64,000 nucleotides of DNA from Rhodanobacter sp. OK091 (GCF_900142825.1 NZ_FRCH01000001.1:62001-126000); one strand, 5' to 3'. Shown: positions 24,547-33,679, counted from the first letter of the stretch. Translations and numbers: made by a program. The notes: generated by a model from the sequence alone, not told the origin.

Positions 24547-25323
24547 TCAGGCGGCTGCGCTGCTCAGCACCTCCGACAAACGGTGCGGCTCGACGCAGCG
24601 ATCAGCAAGAATCCTCATGCTGGTGTAGCTGCGCTTTATACACTCAGTGATATGAGCTATTTCATCGGCTGCAGGTTCCGTGCCCATTATTGTACAGACT
24701 ATCTCCAAAGCCTCCCACGGATGCGTGTCATCGTATGCGGCGTGAAGCTGAAGCCAACGTAGTGTCCCTGCCCTGATCTTGGGAGGGAAGCTTTCCGCAT
24801 AGCTCTTGCTATCGAATATCAGCTGCGACCATTCGCCGGTTGCCCCCTCGACCGCGTAATTGGTAGCGGCGATGCTTGCCGCCAGTGTGTCACGGCCGCT
24901 GACATCTTCGCACCAGTTCGCCAGCACTTCGGTGCCATGCGGGGGAACCCCTTCCAGCAATTCTTCGCGCGGGATCCCCGCCCCCTCTGCCCAGTTGAGC
25001 CAGTATTCGGCATGATTCTGCTCCACACGAATGTTGCGCACCAGCCAGCGGCGCGCAAGATTGTCGCCGGGACTGCGGCCGAAACGTGTTTTCAACAGGC
25101 TTTTAGCCATATAAGCGGGAAAACGCTCGATCACCGGCCATATCCCCACCATGAAATTGGCGGTACCAGACCTGCCGAGCGTCCCCTCACTCATCTTTTC
25201 CCATAGAGGATGAGTGACCACGCTCCGTTTGGTGCTTTCGCAATCGGCGACCATGTCCTGGGCCCATTGTGGGTAGCTGGTCAGTTCGGTCAGCGGGCCG
25301 GTGCGTTCGAAATGGGTATTCAT
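24547..25323 (-). CDS. Heme-oxygenase-like (TenA/PqqC-type) iron-containing oxidase
   Basis: A 258-residue protein with the helical-bundle signature of heme-oxygenase-like diiron enzymes. Candidate metal ligands lie in VVTHPLWEKM, RVEQNHAEYW and HAAYDDTHPWEALEI (Glu, His, Asp, His). Relatives include TenA, PqqC, CADD-type p-aminobenzoate synthases and natural-product oxidases; the sequence does not decide between them. AGGAGA lies seven bases before the ATG. The 3' part looks more AT-rich than its neighbours. A 28-codon frame upstream overlaps its start by ATGA. No thiamine, PQQ or folate genes are adjacent. Confidence 0.75.
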   Translation of the reverse strand: MNTHFERTGPLTELTSYPQWAQDMVADCESTKRSVVTHPLWEKMSEGTLGRSGTANFMVGIWPVIERFPAYMAKSLLKTRFGRSPGDNLARRWLVRNIRVEQNHAEYWLNWAEGAGIPREELLEGVPPHGTEVLANWCEDVSGRDTLAASIAATNYAVEGATGEWSQLIFDSKSYAESFPPKIRAGTLRWLQLHAAYDDTHPWEALEIVCTIMGTEPAADEIAHITECIKRSYTSMRILADRCVEPHRLSEVLSSAAA

Positions 25324-25367
25324 AGATTTCTCCTCAGAGTTGCACAGTTGGTTGGTGCTTCAATTTG

Positions 25368-25392
25368 CCGGCCCAGGAGAAGCCTGGGCCGG
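25368..25392 (-). other. Leader hairpin before the heme-oxygenase-like gene
   Basis: A 10-bp perfect inverted repeat (CCGGCCCAGG, loop AGAAG) lies 45-69 bases upstream of the 24547-25323 gene on its transcript. No T-run follows, so it is not a standard terminator. It also lies inside a short frame (25320-25406) that ends on the start codon of the gene. Confidence 0.5.
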
Positions 25393-25406
25393 TCGTACTC
25401 CGGCAT

Positions 25407-25728
25407 CACTGCGGCGATGCCGAAAACCCTGAACCGCTGGCCGCTGACACGTCGTCCGCTACCCCGGCACGTGCTGCATGTACAACCTCGGCAGCGTTCA
25501 CTGCGCTCGCCATGGCTGACTAAACCTCTGTTCGTTCCCGATGCAGCGTACCCCTGCCACGGCGGCGGGACGAACAGCCGCCCACGTTCTTCCGCCTGGC
25601 TCGCGGCCTGTTGTCGGCCAAAAGCACGCATGCATCGCGCGGCCCCTGCCATATCCACGGCGCGCGAACCAGCCTCGCCCATTTCGATTCATCGAACCTA
25701 TCCGCACCTCATCCAGGGGAGATGACCC
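25407..25728. other. Non-coding stretch, no gene recognised
   Basis: Frames here are open only by chance and give Arg/Pro-rich translations without family features. It lies between the leader of the heme-oxygenase-like gene and a decayed DUF1428 gene, and may itself be eroded sequence. No riboswitch consensus was recognised. Confidence 0.5.
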
Positions 25729-26055
25729 ATGAACTACGTCGACGATTTCGTGGTCCCGTTCCGCAACAAAAACTATGCGTCGTACCGCAGCATGACGCGC
25801 TGAGCAGGCAAGATCTGGCGCGAGCATGGCGCGCTGGAATACATCGAATGTGTCGCCGACGACGTCAGGCAAGCTCAAGAACGGCGAGGTCGCCGTGCTC
25901 TCTCGAATGGTCTATGTCTTACGCCGCGATCGCGATCGCACCAACCAACTGGCGATGGCCGCCCCTGCCTCGCGGTCATGATGGATCCGGGGTCTTTGCC
26001 GTTCGACGGCAAGCGAATGTTTTTTGGCGGCTTCAAGACGCCCGTCGCGTTGTAG
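25729..26055 (+). pseudogene. Decayed DUF1428 (YbaA-type) gene
   Basis: The start (MNYVDDFVVPFRNKNYASY) after an AGGGGAG ribosome site matches the N-terminus of small DUF1428 proteins. Codon 25 is TGA (25801-25803). The frame then continues with WREHGALEYIECVADDV, shifts near 25868, loses the middle, and resumes as PGSLPFDGKRMFFGGF, the family C-terminal signature. An intact relative is at 55299. The combination of an internal stop, a frameshift and a lost middle supports a pseudogene over sequencing error. Confidence 0.85.
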
Positions 26056-26173
26056 CGCAAGCGCCATCCCGACGCTGGGGCTCATCACCCAGGTACAGCA
26101 CGCTCCGGCCAACCAAGCCGGGCAACCAAAAATCAAGATTATCCTGGTCCCATTGCCGGGTAGATGTCCAGGG

Positions 26174-26695
26174 TCACCTGGCCCCAGCGCCGGCAGCCAT
26201 ATCTGCCAGCTTGGCAATGGTGTTCATGTTGCGTGCCGTGCCCGACTTCGCAGCCGGAATCTTCAGCCGCGAATCGGCCATGCCGTCGCCGTAGTGCACG
26301 TAGATCTCGCGACGCCCTAACGCAAGCCGCTCGTCCTTCGCGCCGCTGATATCGTGCAAAGCCGTCGCTGGCGGCGGCGCATCCAGGAAAATCGCCACCG
26401 TGCGGTTGGGCGGCGCTTCGGCAAAGGGATTGGCCGCCAGCACCGCGGCCATTTCGGCCGCGCTGCGTACCACTACGCCAACCGACTTTCCCGCGTATTC
26501 CTGCAGCCGCTGCTCTATCTCTCGTTTCACCGCCTTCTCGGCGAGCTTGCTGGAAAACACCACGTTGCCGCTGGCGATGTACGTGCGCACAGCGTCGAAG
26601 CCGGCCGCCTCGCACATGGCCTTGAGCTCACTCATCGGCAGCTTGCCGGTGCCGCCCACGTTGACGGCGCGCAACAGCGCCACATAGCTGGTCAT
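26174..26695 (-). CDS. DUF1697 family protein
   Basis: A 173-residue protein of the DUF1697 family, recognisable from the N-terminal MTSYVALLRAVNVGGTGKLP, the RTYIASGNVVFSS segment and the C-terminal TARNMNTIAKLADMA. The ATG at 26695 matches the family start; an in-frame ATG six codons earlier (26713) is an alternative and has no ribosome site. No biochemical function is established for the family. Confidence 0.88.
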   Translation of the reverse strand: MTSYVALLRAVNVGGTGKLPMSELKAMCEAAGFDAVRTYIASGNVVFSSKLAEKAVKREIEQRLQEYAGKSVGVVVRSAAEMAAVLAANPFAEAPPNRTVAIFLDAPPPATALHDISGAKDERLALGRREIYVHYGDGMADSRLKIPAAKSGTARNMNTIAKLADMAAGAGAR

Positions 26696-26850
26696 GGCAT
26701 AGCTCTCATACAACGGTCGGATGCGTCGCCACCGATCGCGCCCTCAGGCGACTCATCCGCGATGGCGGCCAGCATCCGGTGGAACGCGGGGGCCGGCCTT
26801 TCGGTGGTTATCCCTATCGTAATCATCATGCTCCTACCCTGCGCAGAATA

Positions 26851-27171
26851 TCAGCGAAAAAGCTGCAGCAAGCCCCAGCTCACCAGCAGTGCGAAATAAC
26901 CGAAGAACCGCCAGAAGCCCGCCCCGAGCAATGGCTCGTTGGTCAGCTCCGAAGAGGGACTGAAACGGTCCACAAAGAAGTCGGGAAAGATCAGCAAGGC
27001 CGCCGCAAGCAACGGCAGCAACAGCACGTAGTCGGCACCGCTGCCCGCACGCCCGAAGCCGGAAGACGCCGCGATATCCAGCCCGGGAGCCCAGCTTCGC
27101 AAGTGGCGCACCATCCATAGCCAGGCCAGCACCACCGCGCCACCGATCATGCGATGAATCATCGTTCCCAT
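26851..27171 (-). CDS. Small integral membrane protein, unknown function
   Basis: A 106-residue protein with three hydrophobic segments: IGGAVVLAWLWMV, YVLLLPLLAAALLIFPDFFV and FWRFFGYFALLVSWGLLQLF. AGGAG lies nine bases before the ATG, which supports expression. It is divergent from the alpha/beta hydrolase gene (98 bases between starts) and 155 bases upstream of the DUF1697 gene on the same strand. I do not recognise the family. Confidence 0.7.
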   Translation of the reverse strand: MGTMIHRMIGGAVVLAWLWMVRHLRSWAPGLDIAASSGFGRAGSGADYVLLLPLLAAALLIFPDFFVDRFSPSSELTNEPLLGAGFWRFFGYFALLVSWGLLQLFR

Positions 27172-27269
27172 GTTCCCCGACTCCTGTCATCCCGCCGTGG
27201 TATCAAGCGTTAATGCATGTCGCATCCACGACGACGAATACCCGCATCACACCCCTCACGGAGTTTCTC

Positions 27270-28178
27270 ATGCGAGCATCGATTGCAGCAAAATGGGGCG
27301 CCGCCCTGATAGGCGTGCTATCGGTGCTTCCCCGCCATACGACGGCCCAATCCCTGCGCGAGCGGCTCACTCAGCGCCGCAGCGCCGCCGCAAGCCATGC
27401 CATGCCGTTGCCGGTCGGCGCGCGGGTCGAACGCGACATGGCCTACGGCCCCGATCCTGCGCAGCGTCTGGACGTCTATCTGCCGCCACATGCCGAGCAT
27501 GCCCCGGTCATCTTCATGGTCCACGGCGGCGGCTGGATGTTTGGCGACAAGGATTCGAGCGGTGTAGTCGCCAACAAGGCAGCGCACTGGCTGCCTTCAG
27601 GCTATATCGTGATGTCGACCAACTACCGCCTGTCGCCGTCGGCCAATCCACTCGAGCAGGCTGACGATGTCGCCAGGGCACTGGCCTTCGCCCAGAGCAA
27701 CGCCCATCGCTGGGGCGCGGATCCGGCCCGGTTCGTACTCGTCGGGCATTCCGCCGGCGCCCATCTAGTGTCGCTGCTGAGCGCCGATCCAGTCATCGCG
27801 ACGCGCCAAGGCGGCCGGCCATGGCTAGGCACAGTGTCGCTGGACAGCGCGGCCTACGACGTCGCCAAGCTCATGCAGTCACATCATCTGGGTCTCTACG
27901 ACCGCGTGTTCCATGACGATCAGGATCTCTGGCGCGAAGCTTCGCCGACCCTGCGCCTGAAGCGGGCGTCGATACCGATGCTGCTGGTCTGTTCGAGCCG
28001 GCGCAACGATTCCTGTCCCCAGGCCGAAGCTTTTGCGACCAAGGCTATCGCGCTGGGTGGCCACGCCACAGTCCTTCCGGTCGACAAGACGCATGGGGAA
28101 ATCAACCAGCAACTCGGCACGCCCGGCAGCTACACCGATGCCGTCGATGCGTTCCTGCATACGATAGGGTCGAAATAG
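27270..28178 (+). CDS. Exported alpha/beta hydrolase (carboxylesterase-like)
   Basis: A 302-residue hydrolase. The start at 27270 has GGAG upstream and yields a signal peptide (MRASIAAKWGAALIGVLSVL, cleavage likely after TTAQ); a longer frame from 27213 lacks these. The oxyanion motif HGGGW is at 85-89 and the nucleophile elbow GHSAG at 159-163 (Ser161). His in DKTHGEINQQ is the probable catalytic base. The motif set resembles feruloyl-esterase and kynurenine-formamidase-like enzymes; the substrate is unknown. Confidence 0.85.
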   Translation: MRASIAAKWGAALIGVLSVLPRHTTAQSLRERLTQRRSAAASHAMPLPVGARVERDMAYGPDPAQRLDVYLPPHAEHAPVIFMVHGGGWMFGDKDSSGVVANKAAHWLPSGYIVMSTNYRLSPSANPLEQADDVARALAFAQSNAHRWGADPARFVLVGHSAGAHLVSLLSADPVIATRQGGRPWLGTVSLDSAAYDVAKLMQSHHLGLYDRVFHDDQDLWREASPTLRLKRASIPMLLVCSSRRNDSCPQAEAFATKAIALGGHATVLPVDKTHGEINQQLGTPGSYTDAVDAFLHTIGSK

Positions 28179-28344
28179 CCTCGACGTGTCGAATCAAGAA
28201 GCCCAGGTGCAGCAGACAAGGCGCTGCCCCTGTTAGTGTTGCCCGATCCGCATGGTGCCCGACGGACGATTCGTGGCATCCGAGGCTCGCCGCTCGACGC
28301 TCCGACGAGGTGGCTACAGCGAGCCCATCTGAAAGGGGAAACCG

Positions 28345-30573
28345 ATGCTGGCACACATCACCCAAAACCTGCTCCGACTGACCCGCGCCAACGGCGTGGC
28401 ACGCCTGCTGCCGACGGGGATGTTATTCGCACTGTGTCTGGCAACACCCGCCCAGGCGCGCACGCCCGACGAAGCCCGCTGGCAGCATGAAGCGCAGGCG
28501 GTCACGATCACCCGCGACGACTGGGGCATCGCCCACGTGCACGGCAAGACCGACGCCGACGCGGTGTTCGGCATGGCGTATGCGCAGGCCGAGGACGACT
28601 TCAACCGGGTCGAGACGAACTATCTCAATTCGATGGGCCGGCTTGCCGAGACCGAAGGCGAATCGGCGATCTGGCAGGATCTGCGGCAGAAACTGTTCAT
28701 CGATCCGGTCGTACTGAAGTCGCTCTACGCGCAAAGTCCGGCCTGGCTGCAGGCGCTGATGAACAGCTGGGCCGACGGTCTCAACTACTACCTCGCCAAG
28801 CATCCCGACGTGCATCCGCGGGTCATCACGCATTTCGAACCGTGGATGGCGCTGAGCTTTTCCGAGGGCAGTATCGGTGGCGATATCGAACGCGTTTCGC
28901 TGGATCAGCTCGAAGCGTTCTACGGCCACGATCGCCAGGCACTCGCCCGCGTCGACCCGCCGTCGAGCTGGCAGGAACCGACCGGATCGAACGGCATCGC
29001 GATCGCGCCGAAGCTGACCGCCGACGGCCACGCCCTGCTGCTGATCAATCCGCACACGTCGTTCTTCTTCCGCTCCGAACTGCAAATGACCAGCGACGCC
29101 GGGCTCGATGCCTACGGCGCGGTCACCTGGGGCCAGTTCTTCATCTACCAGGGCTTCAACCACCACGTCGGCTGGATGCACACCTCCACCGGCCTCGATG
29201 CCGTCGACGAGTTCGCCGAGACGATCGTGCGCAAGGACGGCAAGTCGTTCTATCGCTACGGCAAGGAGCTGCGGCCGGTCGCCGCGCGCACCGTGAGCGT
29301 GCCTTACCGCGCGAAGGACGGCTCGATGGCCACGCGCAGCTTCACCGTCTATGCCACCCACCATGGCCCGATCGTGCGCGAGAAAGACGGCAAATGGATC
29401 GCCACGGCGCTGATGAACAAGCCGATGGAAGCATTGGAACAGAGCTGGCTGCGCACCAAAGCGAGCGACTACGCCAGCTACATGAAGGTTGCCGAGCTGC
29501 GGGCGAACTCGTCGAACAACACGCTCTTCGCCGACGACAAGGGCGAGATCGCCTATCTGCACCCGCAGTTCATCCCGAAACGCGACGACCGCTTCGACTA
29601 TACGAAGCCGGTCGACGGCAGCGACCCGGCTACCGACTGGCAAGGCCTGCTGCCGCTGGACAAGGCCCCGCAGCTGCTCGACCCGCCGAACGGCTGGGTC
29701 ATGAACACCAACAACTGGCCGTATTCCGCCGCCGGCCCGTACAGTCCGAAGCGGGCCGACTATCCGCGTTACATGGACACCTTCGGTGAGAATCCCCGCG
29801 GCATCCACGCCACCCGCCTGCTCACCGGCGCGCGCGATGTCAGCATGGCTTCGCTGATCACCATGGCATTCGACTCGTACCTGCCGGCATTCGCGCGGCA
29901 ACTGCCGATCCTGATCGCCGACTACGACGCACTGCCTGCCAATGATCCGCTCAAGCCCAGGCTGAAAGGCCAGATCGCCATGCTGCGCGACTGGGACTAC
30001 CGCTGGGGCGTCGCCTCGATGCCCACCTCGCTGGCGGTGTTCTGGGGTGACACGTTGTGGGACAAGGTCGACAAGGCAGACACCGCCGAAGGCTTGTCGG
30101 TCTACGACATCATGGCCGACAAGGCCGGCTCGAAGGCGCGCCTGGGCGCGCTGGTCGAGGCCTCCGACCGGTTGACCAAGGACTTCGGCAGCTGGGGCGT
30201 GCCGTGGGGTGAAATCAATCGCTTCCAGCGCGTCAACGGCGCCATCGTGCAGCCGTTCGACGACACCAAACCCAGCATCCCGGTGCCGTTCACCTCGTCA
30301 CGCTGGGGCTCGCTCGCATCGTTCGGCGCGCACCGCTGGCCTGGCACCAAGCGCTACTACGGCACTAGCGGCAACAGTTTCGTGGCCGTCGTCGAGTTCG
30401 GCCCCAAGGTGCACGCCCGAGCGATCACCGCCGGAGGCGAAAGCGGCCACCCGGATTCAAAGCACTTCAACGATGAGGCCGAACGCTATACCACCGGCAA
30501 CCTGCGCACCGTCTATTTCTGGCCGGAGCAGCTCAAGGGCCATACCGAGCGGGTCTATCGTCCGGGGGAGTGA
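28345..30573 (+). CDS. Penicillin-acylase family N-terminal nucleophile hydrolase
   Basis: A 742-residue periplasmic acylase precursor. It has a signal peptide (cleavage likely near PAQA-R at 34-39), an alpha-subunit region and the autoprocessing site TGSNGIA, with predicted nucleophile Ser215 after Gly214. The following HALLLINPHTSFFF and QGFNHHVGWMHTST segments match the beta-subunit core. Relatives cleave beta-lactam side chains, acyl-homoserine lactones or other amides; the substrate cannot be read here. AGGGG precedes the start. It follows the alpha/beta hydrolase on the same strand, 166 bases apart. Confidence 0.9.
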   Translation: MLAHITQNLLRLTRANGVARLLPTGMLFALCLATPAQARTPDEARWQHEAQAVTITRDDWGIAHVHGKTDADAVFGMAYAQAEDDFNRVETNYLNSMGRLAETEGESAIWQDLRQKLFIDPVVLKSLYAQSPAWLQALMNSWADGLNYYLAKHPDVHPRVITHFEPWMALSFSEGSIGGDIERVSLDQLEAFYGHDRQALARVDPPSSWQEPTGSNGIAIAPKLTADGHALLLINPHTSFFFRSELQMTSDAGLDAYGAVTWGQFFIYQGFNHHVGWMHTSTGLDAVDEFAETIVRKDGKSFYRYGKELRPVAARTVSVPYRAKDGSMATRSFTVYATHHGPIVREKDGKWIATALMNKPMEALEQSWLRTKASDYASYMKVAELRANSSNNTLFADDKGEIAYLHPQFIPKRDDRFDYTKPVDGSDPATDWQGLLPLDKAPQLLDPPNGWVMNTNNWPYSAAGPYSPKRADYPRYMDTFGENPRGIHATRLLTGARDVSMASLITMAFDSYLPAFARQLPILIADYDALPANDPLKPRLKGQIAMLRDWDYRWGVASMPTSLAVFWGDTLWDKVDKADTAEGLSVYDIMADKAGSKARLGALVEASDRLTKDFGSWGVPWGEINRFQRVNGAIVQPFDDTKPSIPVPFTSSRWGSLASFGAHRWPGTKRYYGTSGNSFVAVVEFGPKVHARAITAGGESGHPDSKHFNDEAERYTTGNLRTVYFWPEQLKGHTERVYRPGE

Positions 30574-30592
30574 GGCCGCACGGCTTCATCGC

Positions 30593-31300
30593 TCACACGC
30601 CGAACAGCATGCCGACGCCAGCGGTAACCGCCATCGCCAGCGCGCCCCAGAACGTGATGCGCATGGCACCGACGCCCATCTTCGCGCCGCCGGCCCGTGC
30701 CGCCAGCGCGCCGAGCGCGGCAAGAAACACCAGCGAGGTGGCGAACACCAGCGGCAACAACAAGGCGACCGGCGCCAGCGCCACCACCAGCAGCGGCAGT
30801 GCGGAGCCCACCGCAAAGCTCAGCGCCGATGCTCCGGCGGCTTGCAGCGGTCGTGCCTTGAACGCTTCGGTGATGCCCAGCTCGTCGCGCGCGTGGGCAT
30901 CGAGCGCGTCGTGCGCCATCAGTTGGTCGGCCACCTGCCTGGCCAGCGCCGGATCGAGTCCACGGTTCACGTAAATCGACGCCAGCTCCTTGTGCTCGCC
31001 TTCCACGTCGGTCTGCAGCTCGTGGTGCTCGCGTTCCAGTTCGGCGCGTTCGCTGTCGGCCTGTGAATGCACCGACACGTACTCGCCGGCCGCCATCGAC
31101 ATCGAGCCGGCCACCAGCCCGGCGATACCGGCGATCAAGATGTTCTGTCCGCTGGCATGCGCGGCCGCCACGCCCAGCACCAGGCTGGCGGTAGAAACGA
31201 TGCCATCGTTCGCGCCCAGTACGGCGGCGCGCAACCAGCCCATGCGGCTGGTGCGGTGTCTTTCATAATGGCGTCGGGGCACGGAGGGCGATCTCGGCAA
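30593..31300 (-). CDS. VIT1/CCC1-family iron/manganese transporter
   Basis: A 235-residue membrane protein with the family signature RMGWLRAAVLGANDGIVSTASL, the GLVAGSMSMAAGEYVSVHSQ segment, a charged cytoplasmic metal-binding region (ERAELEREHHELQ onward) and three C-terminal hydrophobic helices. Bacterial members export Fe(II) or Mn(II). The start is uncertain: TTG at 31300 or GTG at 31282, neither with a clear ribosome site; the conserved block begins at residue 11. It is convergent with the acylase, 19 bases apart. Confidence 0.88.
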   Translation of the reverse strand: MPRSPSVPRRHYERHRTSRMGWLRAAVLGANDGIVSTASLVLGVAAAHASGQNILIAGIAGLVAGSMSMAAGEYVSVHSQADSERAELEREHHELQTDVEGEHKELASIYVNRGLDPALARQVADQLMAHDALDAHARDELGITEAFKARPLQAAGASALSFAVGSALPLLVVALAPVALLLPLVFATSLVFLAALGALAARAGGAKMGVGAMRITFWGALAMAVTAGVGMLFGV

Positions 31301-31335
31301 GAGTCAGGACATCGGGATTGAATGGCGTGTCGCGT

Positions 31336-31878
31336 TCAGAGCATCCGCTTCAGCGTATTGTCGCGGCGGCCGAAGTGGTGCCACAGCGCGGCCAGGATAT
31401 GCAGCCCGATCACGTAGTAGAAGATCGTGCCTATGTCGCCGTGGATATCCTCCAGTTGATGCGACAACGCCCGGTTCGGCAGGCCGACGAACGATGGCAG
31501 CAAGGTCACGCCGAACAGGGTTACCGGCTTGCCGCCGACCTGCAATGTGATGATGCCGAGGATAGGCTGGATCAGCAGGAACAGGTACAGCGCCACGTGC
31601 GTGATATTGCCCAGCAGCTCGCTCCAGCGTGGTGACGGCGGCGTGATCGGCGGGCGCCCGTTGCGCAGGCGCAGCAGCAGACGCGGCAGTATCAGCAACA
31701 GCACCGCCAGCCCCGCGGTGTAGTGCGCAGCCAATATGTTGGCTCGTGTGGCACTGCCCCTGGGAAACAGCTCGAACAGGTTGATGAAGAGATAAGCCAG
31801 CAATACCAGCGCAAATATCGTCCAGTGCATCCGACGGACAGAGGCAGCGTAGTGCGATGGCGGTTCGACCGATGCCAT
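31336..31878 (-). CDS. Cytochrome b561 family protein
   Basis: A 180-residue four-helix membrane cytochrome. Heme-binding His residues are visible in VRRMHWTIF, AAHYTAG and the C-terminal LEDIHGDIG and IGLHILAALWHHF. The start at 31878 (MASVEPPSHYAASVRR) has AGGAGA seven bases upstream. Members move electrons between quinone or superoxide and periplasmic acceptors. It stands alone, 35 bases downstream of the VIT gene start on the same strand. Confidence 0.9.
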   Translation of the reverse strand: MASVEPPSHYAASVRRMHWTIFALVLLAYLFINLFELFPRGSATRANILAAHYTAGLAVLLLILPRLLLRLRNGRPPITPPSPRWSELLGNITHVALYLFLLIQPILGIITLQVGGKPVTLFGVTLLPSFVGLPNRALSHQLEDIHGDIGTIFYYVIGLHILAALWHHFGRRDNTLKRML

Positions 31879-32175
31879 GAAACATCTCCTGCAGGAATCA
31901 TCAAAGACCGGGGATGCGATTGGCGGCCTCCACGATGCGCGGAGGCCGCGGCAAGCATTGTGTACGTCTCGGCAGATGATGTGGGGAATGCTTCTCGTCT
32001 CCGTGGCTTGCCGACGCATGCGTGTCGATCGGCATCGCGGGGCCGCGTGCAGCACCTGCATCGGCGACGTTGGATTCGGCTCGATCCGATCGAGCCGAAT
32101 CACTCCAGCAACCGTTATGAACCTAATCGTGGCCGGCCATGAAGCAATCCCGGCGCAACCACGCAAACGGCAGCA

Positions 32176-32880
32176 TCAGCCCCGGCCGGGAATCTTCAAC
32201 CCGCGCTGCACCGCCGGGCGGGCCAGCCCGCGCTCGAGCCAGGCGACAACGTTGCGGAAACTGTCGTACTCCACGATGTCGCGCGCTTCGTAGAACGTGA
32301 TGAGGTTGTTGACCCAGCCCAGCGTTGCGATGTCGGCGATGGAATACTCGTCACCCATGATCCAGTCGCGGCCATCCAGCTGAGTATCGAGCACGCCGAG
32401 CAGTCGCTTGGATTCGGCGACATAGCGTTCCAGCGGGCGCTTGTCCGCGTACTCCTTGCCGGCGAACTTGTTGAAGAAACCAACCTGGCCGAACATCGGG
32501 CCGATCGATGCCATCTGGAAGAACACCCACTGGATGGTTTCCCAGCGCTGCGCCGGATCGGCCGAAATGAACTTGCCCGACTTGTCCGCCAGGTACATCA
32601 GGATCGCGCCCGATTCGAACAGGCCGAGCGGCTGGCCGCCGGGGCCGTCCGGATCGATGATCGCGGGAATCTTGCCGTTCGGATTGAGCGACAGGAACTC
32701 CGGCGTATGGCTCTCGTTCTTCATGATGTCGACAAGATGCGGCTCATACGGAAGCCCCGTCTCCTCCAGCATGATCGATGCCTTCACCCCGTTCGGCGTG
32801 TTGAGCGAATAAAGCTGGATGCGGTTCGGATGTTTCGCCGGCCAACGCGCTGCGATCGGAAAGCTGGAGAGGTCGGGCAT
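32176..32880 (-). CDS. Glutathione S-transferase, YfcG/YghU-like
   Basis: A 234-residue GST. The thioredoxin-like N-terminal domain has the active-site stretch LYSLNTPNGVKASIMLEE, matching the Thr-Pro-Asn motif of YfcG-type disulfide oxidoreductases, and the glutathione-binding NPNGKIPAIID and LFESGAILMYLA. The C-terminal helical domain follows. AGGAG precedes the ATG. E. coli relatives reduce disulfides rather than transfer glutathione, so that is the likelier role. Confidence 0.9.
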   Translation of the reverse strand: MPDLSSFPIAARWPAKHPNRIQLYSLNTPNGVKASIMLEETGLPYEPHLVDIMKNESHTPEFLSLNPNGKIPAIIDPDGPGGQPLGLFESGAILMYLADKSGKFISADPAQRWETIQWVFFQMASIGPMFGQVGFFNKFAGKEYADKRPLERYVAESKRLLGVLDTQLDGRDWIMGDEYSIADIATLGWVNNLITFYEARDIVEYDSFRNVVAWLERGLARPAVQRGLKIPGRG

Positions 32881-33009
32881 GTGTTGCTCCTGATGTGACG
32901 GGGTGGTGATCGGATCAGATTGTGTTGTTTCGCGGCAAGATCAAGTGGAGCATTGCTGATCCGTTTGTTCCTCCGCTTTACGGCACAACGACCCCCCAAA
33001 GCATTACGT

Positions 33010-33675
33010 TCACCCCAGCAGGAAACCCACGGCATCGACCATGAAGTGGGCCAGCATGTTGGCCCACAGATTGCGGCGCCACAGGTAGAGCAGCGTGAGC
33101 AGCGCGCCGGCCGCACCCGCGACCAACAGGTGGTGCCACCCCCAATAGCCGAGATGCTCTAGCGTGAAGATGGCCCACGTGAATATGCCCGCCGCGCCGC
33201 GGCTGCCGGTCAATTCCTGCACACGCTCGAGCGCATAGCCGCGGAACAGGATTTCTTCGGAAACCGCCGCACGCACGACCGCCATGAATCTCAGCCAGAA
33301 CGGCACTGCCGTCAGGGTCTGCAGCTGTTGGGTCTCGTCCCAGTGCAACGCTGGAAACACGACGAGATACATCAAGGCCAGCACGGCGATCATCAGTACG
33401 CCAGTCGCCAGCGCCGCGAAGATATCCCTGCCACCCGGCCTCCGTAGCCCGATGGACGCCAGCGGGCGACGCTCGATCAGCAGGACATACAGCAGGAGCG
33501 CCGCAACCAGCCCCCAGTAGACCAGCTCGTTGGCCGCCATGTGACCGACACTGGCAAGCGCGTGATCCCACGTTCCGAACGGCAGGCTGATGCCGCCGAA
33601 CGCCAGCAGCAATCCCGCCATACCGAGCAGCCACGGCTTTTTCTGTCCGGCAATCATCCGTGTAGTCGTCGACAT
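33010..33675 (-). CDS. CPBP-family intramembrane metalloprotease
   Basis: A 221-residue polytopic membrane protein with ABI/CPBP motifs: Glu140-Glu141 and Arg145 in SEEILFRGY, His174 in FTLEHL, and His210/Asp214 in HFMVD. These are the expected intramembrane metal ligands. The start at 33675 (MSTTTRM) follows the TetR stop by four bases, so it is the second gene of a regulator-protease operon controlled by the tandem operator at 34282-34313. Confidence 0.9.
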   Translation of the reverse strand: MSTTTRMIAGQKKPWLLGMAGLLLAFGGISLPFGTWDHALASVGHMAANELVYWGLVAALLLYVLLIERRPLASIGLRRPGGRDIFAALATGVLMIAVLALMYLVVFPALHWDETQQLQTLTAVPFWLRFMAVVRAAVSEEILFRGYALERVQELTGSRGAAGIFTWAIFTLEHLGYWGWHHLLVAGAAGALLTLLYLWRRNLWANMLAHFMVDAVGFLLG

Positions 33676-33679
33676 GAAC

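Noticed and set aside
25324..25450. TPP riboswitch before the TenA-like gene
   Set aside because: The CUGAGA and other conserved TPP elements are absent from the leader; only a simple hairpin is present.
25320..25878. Minus-strand frames of 120 and 126 codons
   Set aside because: The translations are Arg/Gly-rich without family features, and one overlaps the DUF1428 pseudogene in antisense.
28345..30573. Quorum-quenching acyl-homoserine lactone acylase as a firm name
   Set aside because: The Ntn-hydrolase signature is clear, but the substrate pocket cannot be read from sequence and no LuxI/LuxR genes are nearby.
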